A stretch of 64,000 bases of DNA, taken from positions 9,672,446-9,736,445 of the forward strand of contig NC_133234.1 of the NCBI RefSeq assembly GCF_040436345.1. Reading direction: 5' to 3'. The stretch is from Pagrus major (taxonomy: Eukaryota; Chordata; Actinopteri; Spariformes; Sparidae). The notes under the pieces were generated by a model that was not told where the DNA came from, made no database searches, and saw only the letters and a list, made by a program, of their open reading frames with translations. Shown here piece after piece: positions 14,505 through 26,640 of this stretch; within the stretch, counting starts at the first letter, position 1, and every line of letters starts with the position of its first letter. A program made the position numbers and the translations under genes.

Positions 14505-17500
14505 AGTAGTTGACGTGTCTGCCATGCTGATGCAGGGGAGTACAGACAGCCACAGTGCCCTGGTTTCACAGGGAGGTGCTTTTTGGCCTTTTGTCTGTCT
14601 TTTCAAAGCTCCTCCAGTCAGTCTATGATCTGGCTTTTTCTGTTTGTTTTTAGCCCCCCTGATTAAATGTTAAATGTTTCATCAACTCATCTGACACAGA
14701 GGCACTGCAGACTCATCCAAGGAGTCCACTCTCGGCCCTAATAACAGGAGCTCGACCGGTCAAGTTGCTAAATTATTTAGGCTACACGGTTACTGCCTCG
14801 TCATCCGTCAGCCGTGGTATCAGTCCTCTCCCCTGTGCCACCGCGATGACAGATGTGCCTGTTCATCATCACTGCATCAACACCATCCAACATGATACCA
14901 GGGGGATAAAAGCCCCACTCATCATCAGCCATTTGCAGGATCTTCTGGCTAAATGAGCTCATAAACCGGAGGGATTAAAACCGCTCCTTTGATGATGCTG
15001 GGGACCTTTTGAACCCTTGTACTAGTTTTGGCCTATTTGGATGTGTGGTTGGTCGTGCCTGGAAGAAGCCAACCTAAACCTCACTAGTTCTCTTACTCAA
15101 GTAAAATTTGCACCTCTCTAATCCTCTTTTTAAAATTTGATAGAGAAATTAAGTCTTTCAGATGGATAATTATTGAGCCACAAGGTCTTTCCAAGAATAG
15201 CTATATGAATGCTACCTCACAATTAAGCTACTTACTCATTAGGCCCACGTAATGATAGTGTCACTTATATTAACTGTAAATGCTTCGGTGTCGTAGAATA
15301 AGAGTTGGGCTAAATAACAGAATCAAACCTTATATGAACATGAACTGTTACTCCGGTATTACTCTATATTTCTACGATTTAATAGTTTATTTAAGTTTAT
15401 CTGACATTATGAGTTGGGAGATGTTAAACCATTGTAGTCCTTCATGTATGCTAGCAAAGATGGCAGATAGGCTAGCAGGTGACCAGGTGATGTCATTCTA
15501 CCAACAGCAAAGACTGTATTTAAAGGTGCAATATGTAAAAATTGGCTGCTTTTTATGTAAAAAATATGACTTTTCATCTCAGGATTTTGACTTGTTATCT
15601 CAAGGACTTGAGTGGTTTAGCTAATGTCTGTAGCTGCTGTTAGCTAGTTAGCTCAGGTAGCTGTGCAGGTAGTGTTTGGACCGGGAGCACAGGAGCTTTG
15701 GATCGGGATGGACCAAAACTAGCTGGTTAGCGTGCTAACTTTAGTAGATATCTCTGCACCACAATACAAAGACAGCACAACGTCAAAACTGCTATTTTTT
15801 CATGTTCTGTTGATAATTTCAGCAGAAGTTTTCGTTTTATGTTCTTACATAATACCTTTACATAAATATTTAAAATAAATATTTACATATATCATAAATA
15901 AAAAGTCAAACATAGAACCAGACCTATAAGCAGATACACTGGGGTCCTAGCACTTGACCCAGGGCGAACAAGAGAAATGTCAGCATGCTAATATGCCAAA
16001 CTACGATGCTGAACATGGGAAAGTTTATACCTGCTTAGCATCGTCAAGTTAGCATTGTCATTGTGTAGGATGTTAGCAAGCTGCCATTAGCATTTAGCAC
16101 AAATAGTTGCTGTTACTCGTACAGTCTCACAGAGTCTTTAGCATGGCTTTTGTTTTAATGCGACTGTTAAAGTTACTTCTGGTTCCACAGAAGCTAAAGG
16201 AACAAGTGACCACGTGGGTGTTAAACCTCTGCTAGCTAGCACAAGTTGGCATCATTCGCTCTCATAGGCTGTAACTTGAATTTATTATTCTCAATAAATG
16301 TAAAGTTAAACAACTCTACCTTGTAAAGCTCATCATTTGTTCACAATTTGTCTGGAATAAATCCTCCATGATGAGTTGAAAACTATTAAACTGTCAAATA
16401 ACAAGAACGATTCCACAAAACTGTTAGCCTGAAACAATTTAACCTCTTAACCCCTGAATTATTATCTCATTTTTTTCTGTTTTCATAGCCTATTTTTGTC
16501 ATTCTAATGGTCTGTTGTTTTTGTTCATTGATAACTTCTGTTTACATTAGAAGGACAGTTACTCCTTAAATAGTAAAAGGAGGAAAGTAGTCTTACATTC
16601 GTTAGAGGGTTAGGTAATGAGAAGTAGTGCCAAATTTGGAAAACAACACAGATCAAAATGAACATTGGTGCTTCCAGTGCAGTAGAAGTTGTTATCCCAG
16701 GATGGAAACTTGAACAACTATTACATATCTGTCTCAAACACACCCTCCTCTCAGAAAGAAGTGAAAGATTGGAGACTGGATCTCAGAACTGTTTGTGCAA
16801 CACCAATCTGCATCTATGATATGAAGTGTGTATACATCAGGCTTGTTAACTTCTGCCTCAGGACCCTCGTTGTCCAGTGTGAAAGCAGCTACCATCTCTC
16901 TCCACGGACACACACACACACACTCTCACACACTTAACCTGCTATATTTAGACTGACAGCGAAAGAGGCAGAGTGTGATATTGAACGGAGCCTGTGGGAT
17001 TGACTCTGACACACACTGAATTCATCAGTCCCTGTCAAACATTCAGCCTGCAGATGTTACATCAATATTGAGATATAGTGGGAGGTGGCTGCTGATAACC
17101 CCAACAACATCCACTAGATTTCAGTGTAGGCGTTCAGCTTGTGTAGAACAATGCCCTGCAGCCCTTTGTGTTGTTGTTGTAGTGTGTAGTGAGTGTCAAA
17201 AATAATGAGCTGCACGATGATGCTCATCACAACTCCCACTTATAAAATGATAATTGGGTTTGTGTCAAGGCACGGTGACCGAGCTCATTCGTCCCAAAAT
17301 GACTGTCTGAAACGGTCCAGAGAGCAGCTTGTTGTTTATACACACTGTAAGGAGCGATCCTCTAATGGATGTCAGTCTTGGGCGAGTGGGGATTTTAATA
17401 TAATCGAGCGTGATGAGCCGAGGCGAGGTCCTCCGGGGCAGGATTGTTATGCACATCATCTTGGGACCTTTTCAAAGCCAGCAAGATTGCAGGCTGGTGC

Positions 17501-17804
17501 TCGGTAATCAACTTGCTCTGTTATTTTCATTTTGATCACAGCAGCTTCCAGCTATTGTACACCTGGTGTTATATCTACAACTGAGGGAAAATCCACTGCA
17601 AAACACTTTAGCTATAAAATATTTAGCTTTTGCTGTTTTAGAGACAGTGTCTGAGTTATGTTGTTTTGTGATTCATTTGTTCTTGTAACATTGATGTGAC
17701 AGTGTACACAGTTTGAGCTACAATGGAGTCTGATTAAACATTGAAACAAGAAATCTGTTGGTGTCAGCCTCTAAAAAATCAAAGAGCGCTGGTGTCTTTC
17801 TAGA

Positions 17805-18225
17805 CCGGGATGAGCAACCTTTATTATCAAAAGAGACATTTTTCCACCCCTCCCTTGCCAAAGAAATGTGTCTGGAGCTGCAAAAGATATTTAAGCCCTG
17901 TATTGAAGGTAACACAGCCTAAACAACATTTTTCAACCGATGTGAGTAGCCTATCAGAAGACAATAGTACCAAGCTTGCCATATACCCCACCAACCCTCG
18001 GCCCTGAGCATAAAACACAACAGAATCAGCTCAGGGTCGTTCAATTCATTGACAAAATCACAACTTGCTAGAACAGATACCATGTGTTTGCATTTTTACA
18101 ATCAGAGAATATATATAGGCCTACAACACTGATATTGTTAAAAAAAAGATAACCGTTATTCATTTCCATGTGATTTTTTTTTTTTTCGTCAAAGCCACTG
18201 CAGAGCCACAGGTTGCTGAACCCCG
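17805..18225. mobile_element. hAT-like non-autonomous element
   Basis: The ends are inverted: CGGGATGAGCAACCT on the left and AGGTTGCTGAACCCCG on the right. Next to them are the phrases AAAAGAGACATTTTT and CAGAGCCACAGGTTGCTG, which resemble a widespread vertebrate hAT family (GGGTCAGCAACC type). No clear 8-bp target duplication could be matched and there is no coding capacity. Confidence 0.6.
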
Positions 18226-19431
18226 TTTTAAACTCACTACAGTGTGTAGCACCAACATTCAGTATTAATGCAGAGAAAAATGTATAAGAGGTACTGAGAA
18301 CAGCTTCTCCACTCACAAGAGCCTCAAAGGACCAGAAAGCAAAGCAGTCAGAGGACACGAATTTTGAGGAAGACTATTCAGGGTCAACGATGTGTCAGTC
18401 TTTTTTATTATTAATGGGAAATTATTTCTCAAAAATACTAGTATGTGCTGATTGCTTGGCCTCTTGTATTGCTGCTTGCAGCGTTCTCAAGAACTGCTCA
18501 TCCACACTCTCAGACTCGACACTGCACTTCCTCAGCAATACAGCCGCCAGATGTGAAATTGTTAGCATTATCGGTTGTCGAGACAAAAACGACACCTGAT
18601 TGGCTGCTGTAAGTCATAGATATGCGTCTGCACAAATGTTTTCTTTTAAAGATATCTTTTAATTTCTGATCCGAACAGCTTCACACTCAACAATGCACTT
18701 TCTCTGGTCCCCAGCCATACACCCACCAAGTGTGAAGTATTTCTTGTGATATGAGACAGACATACAGAAAGACAGACAGACAAAGATTCCTGGCGTTATA
18801 GTTAGATGTCATCCTTATCCAATGACACCACAAATATGCCTGATATATGACACTATAAATGGTATGTGAATGGTACTTTTGTTCAATGTAAGAGCTCAAA
18901 TGTTCTTCCTCAGCTTTGGAGCAACACATTTCTAGGTAATCTAATGATTTATTTTTGTCTTAAAAAGTAAAAGATTTTTCTGAACTCATGAAGGAGCCTT
19001 TTGTTTGTCTGAAATTGTCCATGTTACCATATTTGGAGATATCAGAGGACAGCCACGATAGATGTGTTTCCCTGTGTTGGCAAAAGTCGATGTCCAACTT
19101 AATGTGCACTCTCGAGATGATGGGAGGGAGCTGATTTCCTGTTTTATGTGAGATAGTCAGCATCTTACAGGAAAGCTTTTTGGATCCATTAGCTGGAGAA
19201 CATGCATCTATGTGTATGATAAGCTCGGACAAGGACTAATAAATCACTGTTTTCAGACATCTGCAACTGCACCAAGCACACGGGTCCAGTTAAGCACATA
19301 AACTTTGCTGATGGAAACTAGATACATAATGAGACTGCAATAAAATGTAAAATATCTCTGTGTACTCTCCAAAATAACCATAAAAACCTTTCTTTCTCTC
19401 TCTATTTACTTCCCTCTCTCCTCTCTTGCAG

Positions 19432-19616
19432 GGTACTGTTGCTCTTCAACCTATAAGACCTCCTCTCTGATCATCTCCCCACCCTCCCACACACTCTTGC
19501 CATGCAGGAGGTGTAACCCTCCGCCTTCTTCTTTCTTGTGCACCATCGGAGGACACCTAAAACAGAGAAGAAGAAGAAAAAAAAAGACCAAAACCTTCTA
19601 CCTGTAACCAGCTAAG
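19432..19616 (+). other. csdc2: csdc2 5'UTR portion of the first coding exon
   Basis: A pyrimidine-rich tract (TCTCTCCTCTCTTGCAG) makes a strong acceptor ending at 19431. The exon then runs through 185 bases of untranslated sequence into the ATG at 19617. This shows that an upstream non-coding exon exists. Confidence 0.7.
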
Positions 19617-21243
19617 ATGTCAGAACCTGATGCCTCCTCACCGGCAGACCCTCCGCTGCCACTCACCTCTCCCCGGACACCCCTGCAGCTGTCCTTCCCC
19701 TTCCTGAGGGAGGGCAGCCGGGTTTGGGAGAGGGAGAGGAAACCTCCACAGCCTGGAGAGCTGCCCAGCCCGCTGCCCACCAAACGCACCCGCACATACT
19801 CAGCGTGAGTCAGACAGATTCTAGTCTCATCACCTTGACATTCACCTTTTTTGGACATTATATTGCTTTAATAATTGTTAATAAATCATTTATTATTGCT
19901 GGTAATGGGTTTAATAATGTAAAAATACAGTAAAACAGGCATGTGGTTTTCTCAAGGTTTGAGCCCACAACCAGAATTCAGAGATTTTCTCTAATATAAC
20001 AGCTATCAATTTAATTATAAAATGTCTCAAGAATTCATTAACAGCTCAGAATAACTGTGATGATGACCCTGTTTCTCTGCAGGACAGTGCGAGCCAGATC
20101 AGGTCCAGTATTTAAAGGGGTGTGTAAAAACTTCTCCAGGTCTCAGGGTCATGGATTCATACGCCCCTCTCGCGGAGGAGAGGACATCTTTGTCCACATC
20201 TCTGAGTGAGTGAATTTGTTTTGTTTAGTCAACATGGTCGCTAAAATAGCTGATAAACACAATACAATGATTTTAGACAGACTATTATTTAAAGGTTGTG
20301 ATTTTCCATCTGCATTTTTAGCAAATCAGTTTGACGTTGCAGTTTTTCCATGCAACACTAAGTCACATTTATTAATGTAATCGTTTTTAAGCACAGCACC
20401 TATTGCTAAAGAAACAACAACAGACAAGAAGACAACTAAAGGAATATAGAAGTACTTATATTTTATCATTTATATTAAAGGAGCACTCCACTAATTTTGA
20501 AAATGACCAAATCTCCAAAAGTCCGAAAATATAACCCCTGATGATGTCATGGTGATTTCATCAGGGTTATCTGAGTTTACTCTTAGAGACTAATGTTTTG
20601 CTCACACTACGAGTGTGTGACAAGCTACATTGTTGCCAAGTTGCCATTGAAACTTATAGGCTAACTTATGCCTCCTTGTGTCCTCTCACCTCTTGTTACC
20701 CAAAATCGTTCCCCCTCTCCCATCATAAAGGAACCTCCAATCCCTAAATGCACCTTTAGGAGACGATGAAGAAGGAGAGCAGCCCATTACCTTGAATTAA
20801 ACTTTGGCAGTTAACGCTTCGGCAAACCACAGATATTTTGACATTTGTATGTGTCATATGAACCATAACAGGATCACAAGCACAGTGTTGTCACAACATA
20901 AAATAGAAGATTGATCAGAAAGAAATAAGTTACAACATAAAGCTGCGTCAATTTAGTTAAATGATTTTTAAATCTTACTTAAGCAAGTCCCCCAACTGTG
21001 TGTGCAGTAGTAAATTGCTGCATTGCCCATGATTCAATGAAAAACATGATGTTGAATTTGTGACTGTGTTTCCTGTGCAGCATTGAGGGAGAGTACGTGC
21101 CTATGGAGGGGGACGAGGTCACGTACAAGGTGTGCCCCATCCCCCCCAAGAACCAGAAGATCCAGGCTGTCGACGTGGTGATCACCCACCTGAATCCAGG
21201 CACCAAGCACGAGACCTGGTCAGGTCAGATCATCAGCTCCTAG
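19617..21243 (+). CDS. csdc2: Cold shock domain-containing protein C2 (PIPPin), complete
   Basis: An RNA-binding protein with one cold-shock domain. The mammalian protein is enriched in brain and binds 3'UTRs of histone mRNAs, which is family knowledge. Three exons, 19617-19804, 20083-20205 and 21081-21243, join in frame to 157 codons plus stop; human CSDC2 has about 153 residues. The N-terminal part is Pro/Ser-rich ([24 protein letters not shown]) and ends in the conserved [15 protein letters not shown] block. The cold-shock domain follows with its two RNA-contact motifs, [10 protein letters not shown] (RNP1-like) and EDIFVHISD (RNP2). It ends with [20 protein letters not shown] and [11 protein letters not shown]. 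The paralogue CARHSP1 shares the domain, but REGSRVWER and the C-terminus point to CSDC2. All introns are GT-AG. Confidence 0.96.
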
Positions 21244-24190
21244 ACCAGCGCTCCAGGCTGCAAGACTGCAAAGGCAAAGGTGGATTTAAATGTAATTTTA
21301 GGTTTTATGTTTTCAGTTGTGAGGTTTGGTACCAGGTCTGGGGAAGAGGGATCGGAGCTTGGCATACAGCAGAGCTCAGCCTGTGGTAGCTCGGTTATGG
21401 AAGGGTGAACGTTTGAGTACAAAGGTTAGCGTTGGGAAATAAGCTTTGAATGTATATGTTTGAATGTTTTCCTTTTGAAGGTCATCATTTGGGTTTGAAT
21501 GTTTAAGTTAGGGTTTGAAGGTTTTGTCAGGGCTTTGTGCTAGCATTTAATTTTACCATAGGAAATATATTTTAGTTGGGAATCAGCGGTCGTTCAAGAA
21601 GAAGCGATGTCTGCAAAGAGTCGGGATGTCGAAGAGGCCGAATCACATTTTGAGAAATTTGACCCAGTTTAGCTATCTCGCCGCTCCATGGTCACATCAC
21701 AGACAGGAAACTTTCAAGGGACCAGCTCAGTGGAGTTCTGAATCTTAACCCCGATTTTATTCTTTACAACTAAGCAACCAACGGATGTGAATTACGTGCC
21801 ACCACTGCCAAAAGTCATGTGACAAACATCTGATTGAAAAAAAGTACAATATAGCCATATTGTGTCCGTGTTTACAACGACAGATGGAGAGGTTTGCCTC
21901 ACAGCAGAACATGTAATCAAAAAGAAATACAAGAAAAATACACTTATTTCTGTTGTTTTTGATCTGCGTTGGCTTAACGTTAAAGGATCTGCCTTCATCT
22001 TACTGCCTTCAGAAAATCAAAACATTTTCAAGGTGGTTTCACGCACCACCGGGGTTAGTGCGTGGCTGCCAAATGAAAACAATGAATGCACTTAACAGTG
22101 GAGAGTAAGTCTGACAAAGATCCAAATGGCTCTTAATGTGCTCCGGCCTCAGGAGCTGTGGTAAGCTCCACATATGAGGAATTATTTTCCTTCTTAATAT
22201 TGTAGCACTACTGTATTTTGTCTACTCTACAAATGTAGAAATCCAGTGATCTTGTAGCCAGCTCCTATGACGGTCTAAAGTTTTGGTGGTAGAGACAGTA
22301 GCTGGATGTTGTGAGGGCCTGCCACTGGGAAACCAGGCCAGAGGGTTTGGGGTTAGGGAAGGAAACAGAAAAGGAGTGTAAGGAAGGTAAGGGAACGGGC
22401 AGAGGATGGAGTGATTACCTGTAGATGTACTTGAGCTCAGACACAGCTTGATTGGAAATGTTATAAAGCACGTGCAAGAGGGAAGACGATAAATGAAAGT
22501 CGGCAGTTCTCAGCCTATTGGTTGTCAGGTTAACTTGATAACATAGAGAAATAGTTAGACATTTGGGGAAATATGCAAATTTTCTGTCTTGCTGAGAGTT
22601 AGACGAGAAGATTGATACCACACTTGTACCTGCATGCAAAATATGAAGCTACCACTAGCAGCCGGTTAGCTTAGCTTAGCTTAGCTTAGCTTTGCTCAAA
22701 GACTGGAAATGGAGAAATAGCTAGCTAACACAATCTGCTTACCAGTACCTCTAAAACACATTACATCTCAGTTTAATCCATACAAAAACTGAAGTGTAAA
22801 AATGACACAGTCTTTAGGCTAAGTTAAGCTAACTGCTTATGAAGCTAAAGAAGAAACAAGCTGTAGCTTCATATTTAGCATACAGACATGGGAGTGGTAT
22901 CGGTCTTTTCATGTTACTCTTGTCAAAAATGTGAATGCGTTTATTCCCCAAAATGTTGAACTTTTCCTTCAAATCCTTTATAAAACTTTATCATTTCAAA
23001 GATAAAGCTTTAATGGCCACGTTTTTTTATTGTTGTGATAAATGACTCCTTCTTGTGAAATGCTGTATTTCTTATTTTTCTGGTGCGATATGTAAGAATT
23101 TTCCTTTTAAAATGAAAATTAACCAAGATTATCAACAGAATGTGAAGAAATATTAGTTTTGAAGTTTTATTTTTTAAGTTTTTATTGTGTTGCAAGATAT
23201 CTACTGAAGTTAGCATGCTTACCAGCTAGCCCCGCCAGTACAAGGCTCCTTTACTCTGCGGTCCAAGTCTAGCTACATTGCTAACTGAGCAGTTAGCAGT
23301 TACTCTGGTGATATGCTGCACCCTGCTTGTTTTGAAAATGAATTCAACAAGTGGCCAGTTCTTACATACTGCACCTTTTTAATATAGACCAAGTAAATGG
23401 AACTGATACAGGAAAATAAGCATCACCACATCAAATTCAAGCTCAGGAGGATGAACTGCTGATTTTTAGGTGGAAGATTGATGACCGGGGAGTCCAGTAA
23501 GTTTCATTCATCACGGCAAATGACTGTGAAATTAAAAAAAAACATAAAAACAGAGCAGCAAAAGCTTCCTGATGTAATTTTAAAAAGACTATTTATTTAT
23601 TGACTTATTTATTTTCATTTGTAACTATGAAACCATCAGGTGTTTGGTAATCAAAAGCTGCATTTATAAGTATTTGTGCAAATGTAAGCCTATTTGAATA
23701 CACTGCACACCTCACTCTAATGATACTACCCTGTTAATATCCCTTTGCTACTGTCATGTCATCATTGACAGGGAAGAAGAAGAAGAAAACCTTCAGCCTT
23801 TCCGAACACAAGTTTCTAATTTCTACATAATCCTTGTCTAATTTTTAATAACTACGTGATGTTCAAAACAACAAGCAGCCTTGTTGTTTTGGAAATCGGC
23901 ATGTTCTGTACCGTTTGTCGTAATTTGTACGTAGAATGTGTTGATTCTGTTTCTTCATGCAGTAACACGGTCGGAGCCTTCCGAGGAGCATCGTCAGGTC
24001 TCCTATGCATCTTTGATTTCTCGCCATGACTGTGACTTAACATCATTGTAACACACTGTATCTGTTTAGTTTCTTTACTGTGAGGGAAATGAGTTTGATT
24101 AAGTTCGCAAGCACTTTTTATTTTTCAAATCACTGTGACACTGTCTTTTGTCATTAAGAAATAGTTTGAATAAAACTTACTACTGTATTC
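21244..24190 (+). other. csdc2: csdc2 3' flank / probable long 3'UTR
   Basis: There is no coding sequence after the csdc2 stop. A good poly(A) site, AATAAA at 24169-24174 followed by a GT-rich stretch, would give a 2.9-kb 3'UTR; nearer signals are weak. The stretch contains two interspersed repeats, about 22545-22970 and about 23200-23390. Confidence 0.4.
22545..22970. repeat. Teleost interspersed repeat with TTAGC core
   Basis: The block begins AGACATTTGGGGAAATATGC and contains GAGAGTTAGACGAGAAGATTG and the reiterated TTAGCTTAGCTTAGC. It ends in an inverted relative of its start (ATGTTGAACTTTTCCTTC). A fragment with the same head and the same inner phrases recurs at about 46735-46930 in a gucy2c intron. 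The pattern matches a common fish non-autonomous DNA element known from memory; the family name is not assigned. Confidence 0.6.
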
Positions 24191-24734
24191 ACAGACCTGT
24201 GTGTTTATTATTCGGATTATATAGAGCAGAGGACTACTCTGTGCTCATTTTCCCTCAGTCTGTTCGGTCTTCACTGGTGTCAGTACAAAGATGGAATAAC
24301 TAGGGCGGTTATTTTAAGGAGCCCTCTTCCACAAAGTTTTCTTGCAGTGAACTTCGCCTCAGTGTCTCAGACAGCTGTTTGGAAACTGAAAATGTTAGTC
24401 TGGGTTTGTTTTGGCATAGACCACGTTGTGTCCACATGTTGTTTTGTCTCACTGGAGTCCATGAGAGAACACAGCGGCACAGATAATCTGCTCGTTCATT
24501 ACAAAGGTCAATGGAAAAACCATGGGTAATAAAACAACACGGGTTGAAAAAAAAGGACTTGATGGAGAAAACCACAAACCAAGTTTTTGCAACAAAAAGT
24601 AAAGAAAGCAAATGGGGCTAAATAGACAAAAAAAGTAAATTAGACTGGCTTTCAACTCCTTGAGAAGTAACAGGCAACCACTGACCTGACCTGGCAACCC
24701 GCCTCCACAGACTGATTTTCCACTTATATCAAGA
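24191..24734. other. Intergenic DNA without recognised features
   Basis: AT-rich sequence between the probable csdc2 poly(A) site and the repeat that hosts the Tc1-like element. No gene, repeat or regulatory motif was recognised. Confidence 0.5.
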
Positions 24735-24942
24735 GTAGGAGGGAAGTATTCAGATCATTTACTGAAGTAAAAGAAGCAATATCACACAGTGGAAATACTC
24801 AGTCCTTCATTGAAAATGTTTAGTAAGTAAAAGCATGTAAGTATACAGTATGAAGCAAAATGTTCTTGAAGTAATAAAGGTAAATGTACTCATAATACAA
24901 TAAAATGGTCCCTCGTTGTTTTACCAATGCTACTACAACATA

Positions 24943-26508
24943 CAGTGGATATAAAAAGTCTACACACCCCTGTTAAAATGACAGGTTTTTGTGATGTAAA
25001 AAAATGAGACCAAGATAAATCATTTCAGAACTTTTTCCACCTTTAATGTGACCTGTAACCTGTACAACTCAATTGAAAAACAAAAAAACAAAAAAACTAA
25101 AATAATGTGGTTGCATAAGTGTGCACACCCTTAAACTAATACTTTGTTGAAGCACCAGCAGATTTTATTACAGCACTCAGTCTTTTTGGGTAGGAGTCTA
25201 TCAACATGGCACATCTTGACTTGGCAATATTTGCCCACTCTTGTTTGCAAAAACGCTCCAAATCTGTCAGATTGCGAGGGCATCTCCTGTGCACAGCCCT
25301 CTTCAGATCACCCCACTGAGTTTCATTCGGATTCAGGTCTGGGCTCTTGTCGGGTCATTCCAAAACTTTAATCTTCTTCTGGTGAAGCCATTCTTCTGTT
25401 GATTTGGATGTATGCTTTGGGTCGTTGTCGTGCTGAAAGATGAAGTTCTTCTTCATCTTCAGCTTTCTAGCAGAAGCCTGAAGGTCTTGTGCCAACATTG
25501 ACTGGCATTTGAAACTGTACATAATTCCCTCCACCTTGACTAAGGCCCCAGTTCCAGCTGAAGAAAAACAGCCCCAAAGCACGATGCTGGCACCACCATG
25601 CTTCACTGTGGGTATGGTGTTCTGTTGGTGATGTGCAGTGTTGTTTTTGCGCCAAACACACCTTTTGGAATTATTGCCAAAAAAGTTCAACCTCGGTCTC
25701 ATCAGACCATAACACATTTTCCCACATGCTTTTGGGAGACTTCAAATGTGTTTTTGCTAAATTGAGCCAGGCTTGGATGTTTTTCTTCGTAAGAAAAGGC
25801 TTCTGTTTTGCCACCCTACCCCATAGCCCAGACATATGAAGAATACGGGAGATTGTTGTCACATGTACAACACAGCCAGTACTTGCCAGAAATTCCTGCA
25901 GCTCTTTTAATGTTGCTGTAGGCCTCTTGGCAGCCTCCCTGACCAGTTTTCTTCTCGTCTTTTCATAAATTTTGGGGGGACGTCCAGTTCTTGGTAATGT
26001 CACTGTTGCGCCGTATTTTCTCCACTTGATGATGACTGTCTTCCCTGTGTTTCATAGTATTTCTAATGCCTTAGAAATGATTTTGTACCCTTCTCCTGAC
26101 TGATACCTTTTGACAATGAGATCCCTCTGATGCTTTGGAAGCTCTCTGTGGACCATGGCTTTTGCTGTAAGATGCGATTAAGAAAATGTCAGGAAAAGCC
26201 TACTAGAGCAGCTGAACTTTATTTGGGGTTAATCAGAGGCACCTTAAATGATGGCAGGTGTGTACTGACTCCTATTTAACATGAGTTTGAATGTGATTGG
26301 TTAATTCTGAACACAGCCACATCCCCAGTTATAAGAGGGTGTGCACACTTATGCAACCACATTATTTTAGTTTTCTGTTTTTTATTTTCCCCCCTAAAAG
26401 ATTTCAGTTTGTTTTTCAATTGAGTTGTACAGGTTACAGGTCACATTAAAGGTGGGAAATGTTCTTCAGTCATTTTAACAGGGGTGTGTAGACTTTTTAT
26501 ATCCACTG
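24943..26508 (-). mobile_element. Tc1-like DNA transposon, full length, inactive
   Basis: The element is 1566 bp with perfect outer ends (CAGTGGATATAAAAAGTCTA and its inverse) and is flanked on both sides by TA, the Tc1/mariner target duplication (24941-24942 and 26509-26510). The inverted repeats are long, about 170-190 bases per side; the inner parts share GTGGTTGCATAAGTGTGCAC on the left and its complement on the right. Most of the interior is a broken transposase reading on the minus strand. Both ends are nearly identical, which suggests fairly recent arrival despite the dead gene. Confidence 0.95.
25136..26156 (-). pseudogene. Tc1-like transposase pseudogene
   Basis: The reading starts at 26156 (MVHRELPKHQRDLIVKRYQS) and ends with a stop at 25136-25138. 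That spans about 340 codons, the normal Tc1 transposase length. It carries a paired helix-turn-helix N-terminus, a basic GRPPK linker, and a catalytic domain in which the DDE residues can be placed: WSDETEV, FQHDNDPKHTS and SPDLNPNETQWG. Three lesions are visible: an in-frame TGA at codon 35 (after ALEIL), a frameshift in a six-base A run (T run on the coding strand) at 25679-25684, and an in-frame TGA at 25355-25357 where the family has Trp. It cannot encode an active enzyme. Confidence 0.93.
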
Positions 26509-26640
26509 TATACACTTATGCTATATTATTGGATTATTATTACTGATGAAAAGAGCATTTTATTGTTGTAATTGGATGACAATGCATCACATTTTATCAG
26601 CTCATCATATGTTTTGAATGTCAAAATCTGAATTTGTAAA

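Larger units (their letters stand above)
14331..19431. other. Intergenic DNA or 5' intron of csdc2
   Basis: No coding exon is recognised. The stretch contains a (GT)n microsatellite at 14445-14501, an interspersed repeat at about 15516-15830 that recurs near 23200-23390 and 29990-30420, an hAT-like short element at 17805-18225, and a somewhat GC-richer, repeat-free patch at about 17265-17510. If csdc2 starts near 14024, all of this is its first intron. Confidence 0.5.
24735..26640. repeat. Older interspersed repeat split by a Tc1-like insertion
   Basis: The left part (about 24735-24942) contains AGTATTCAGATCATTTACTGAAGTAAAAG and AAGTAATAAAGGTAAATGTACTCAT-like phrases, typical of an abundant fish repeat rich in 'aagtaaaagtac'. 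The right part resumes at 26509 and continues for about 130 bases. The Tc1-like element interrupts it exactly at a TA dinucleotide. Confidence 0.6.

Noticed and set aside
16919..16937. Short CA-rich frames and other small open frames in intergenic DNA
   Set aside because: Their length is as expected by chance in AT-rich DNA, and no motif or splice context supports them.
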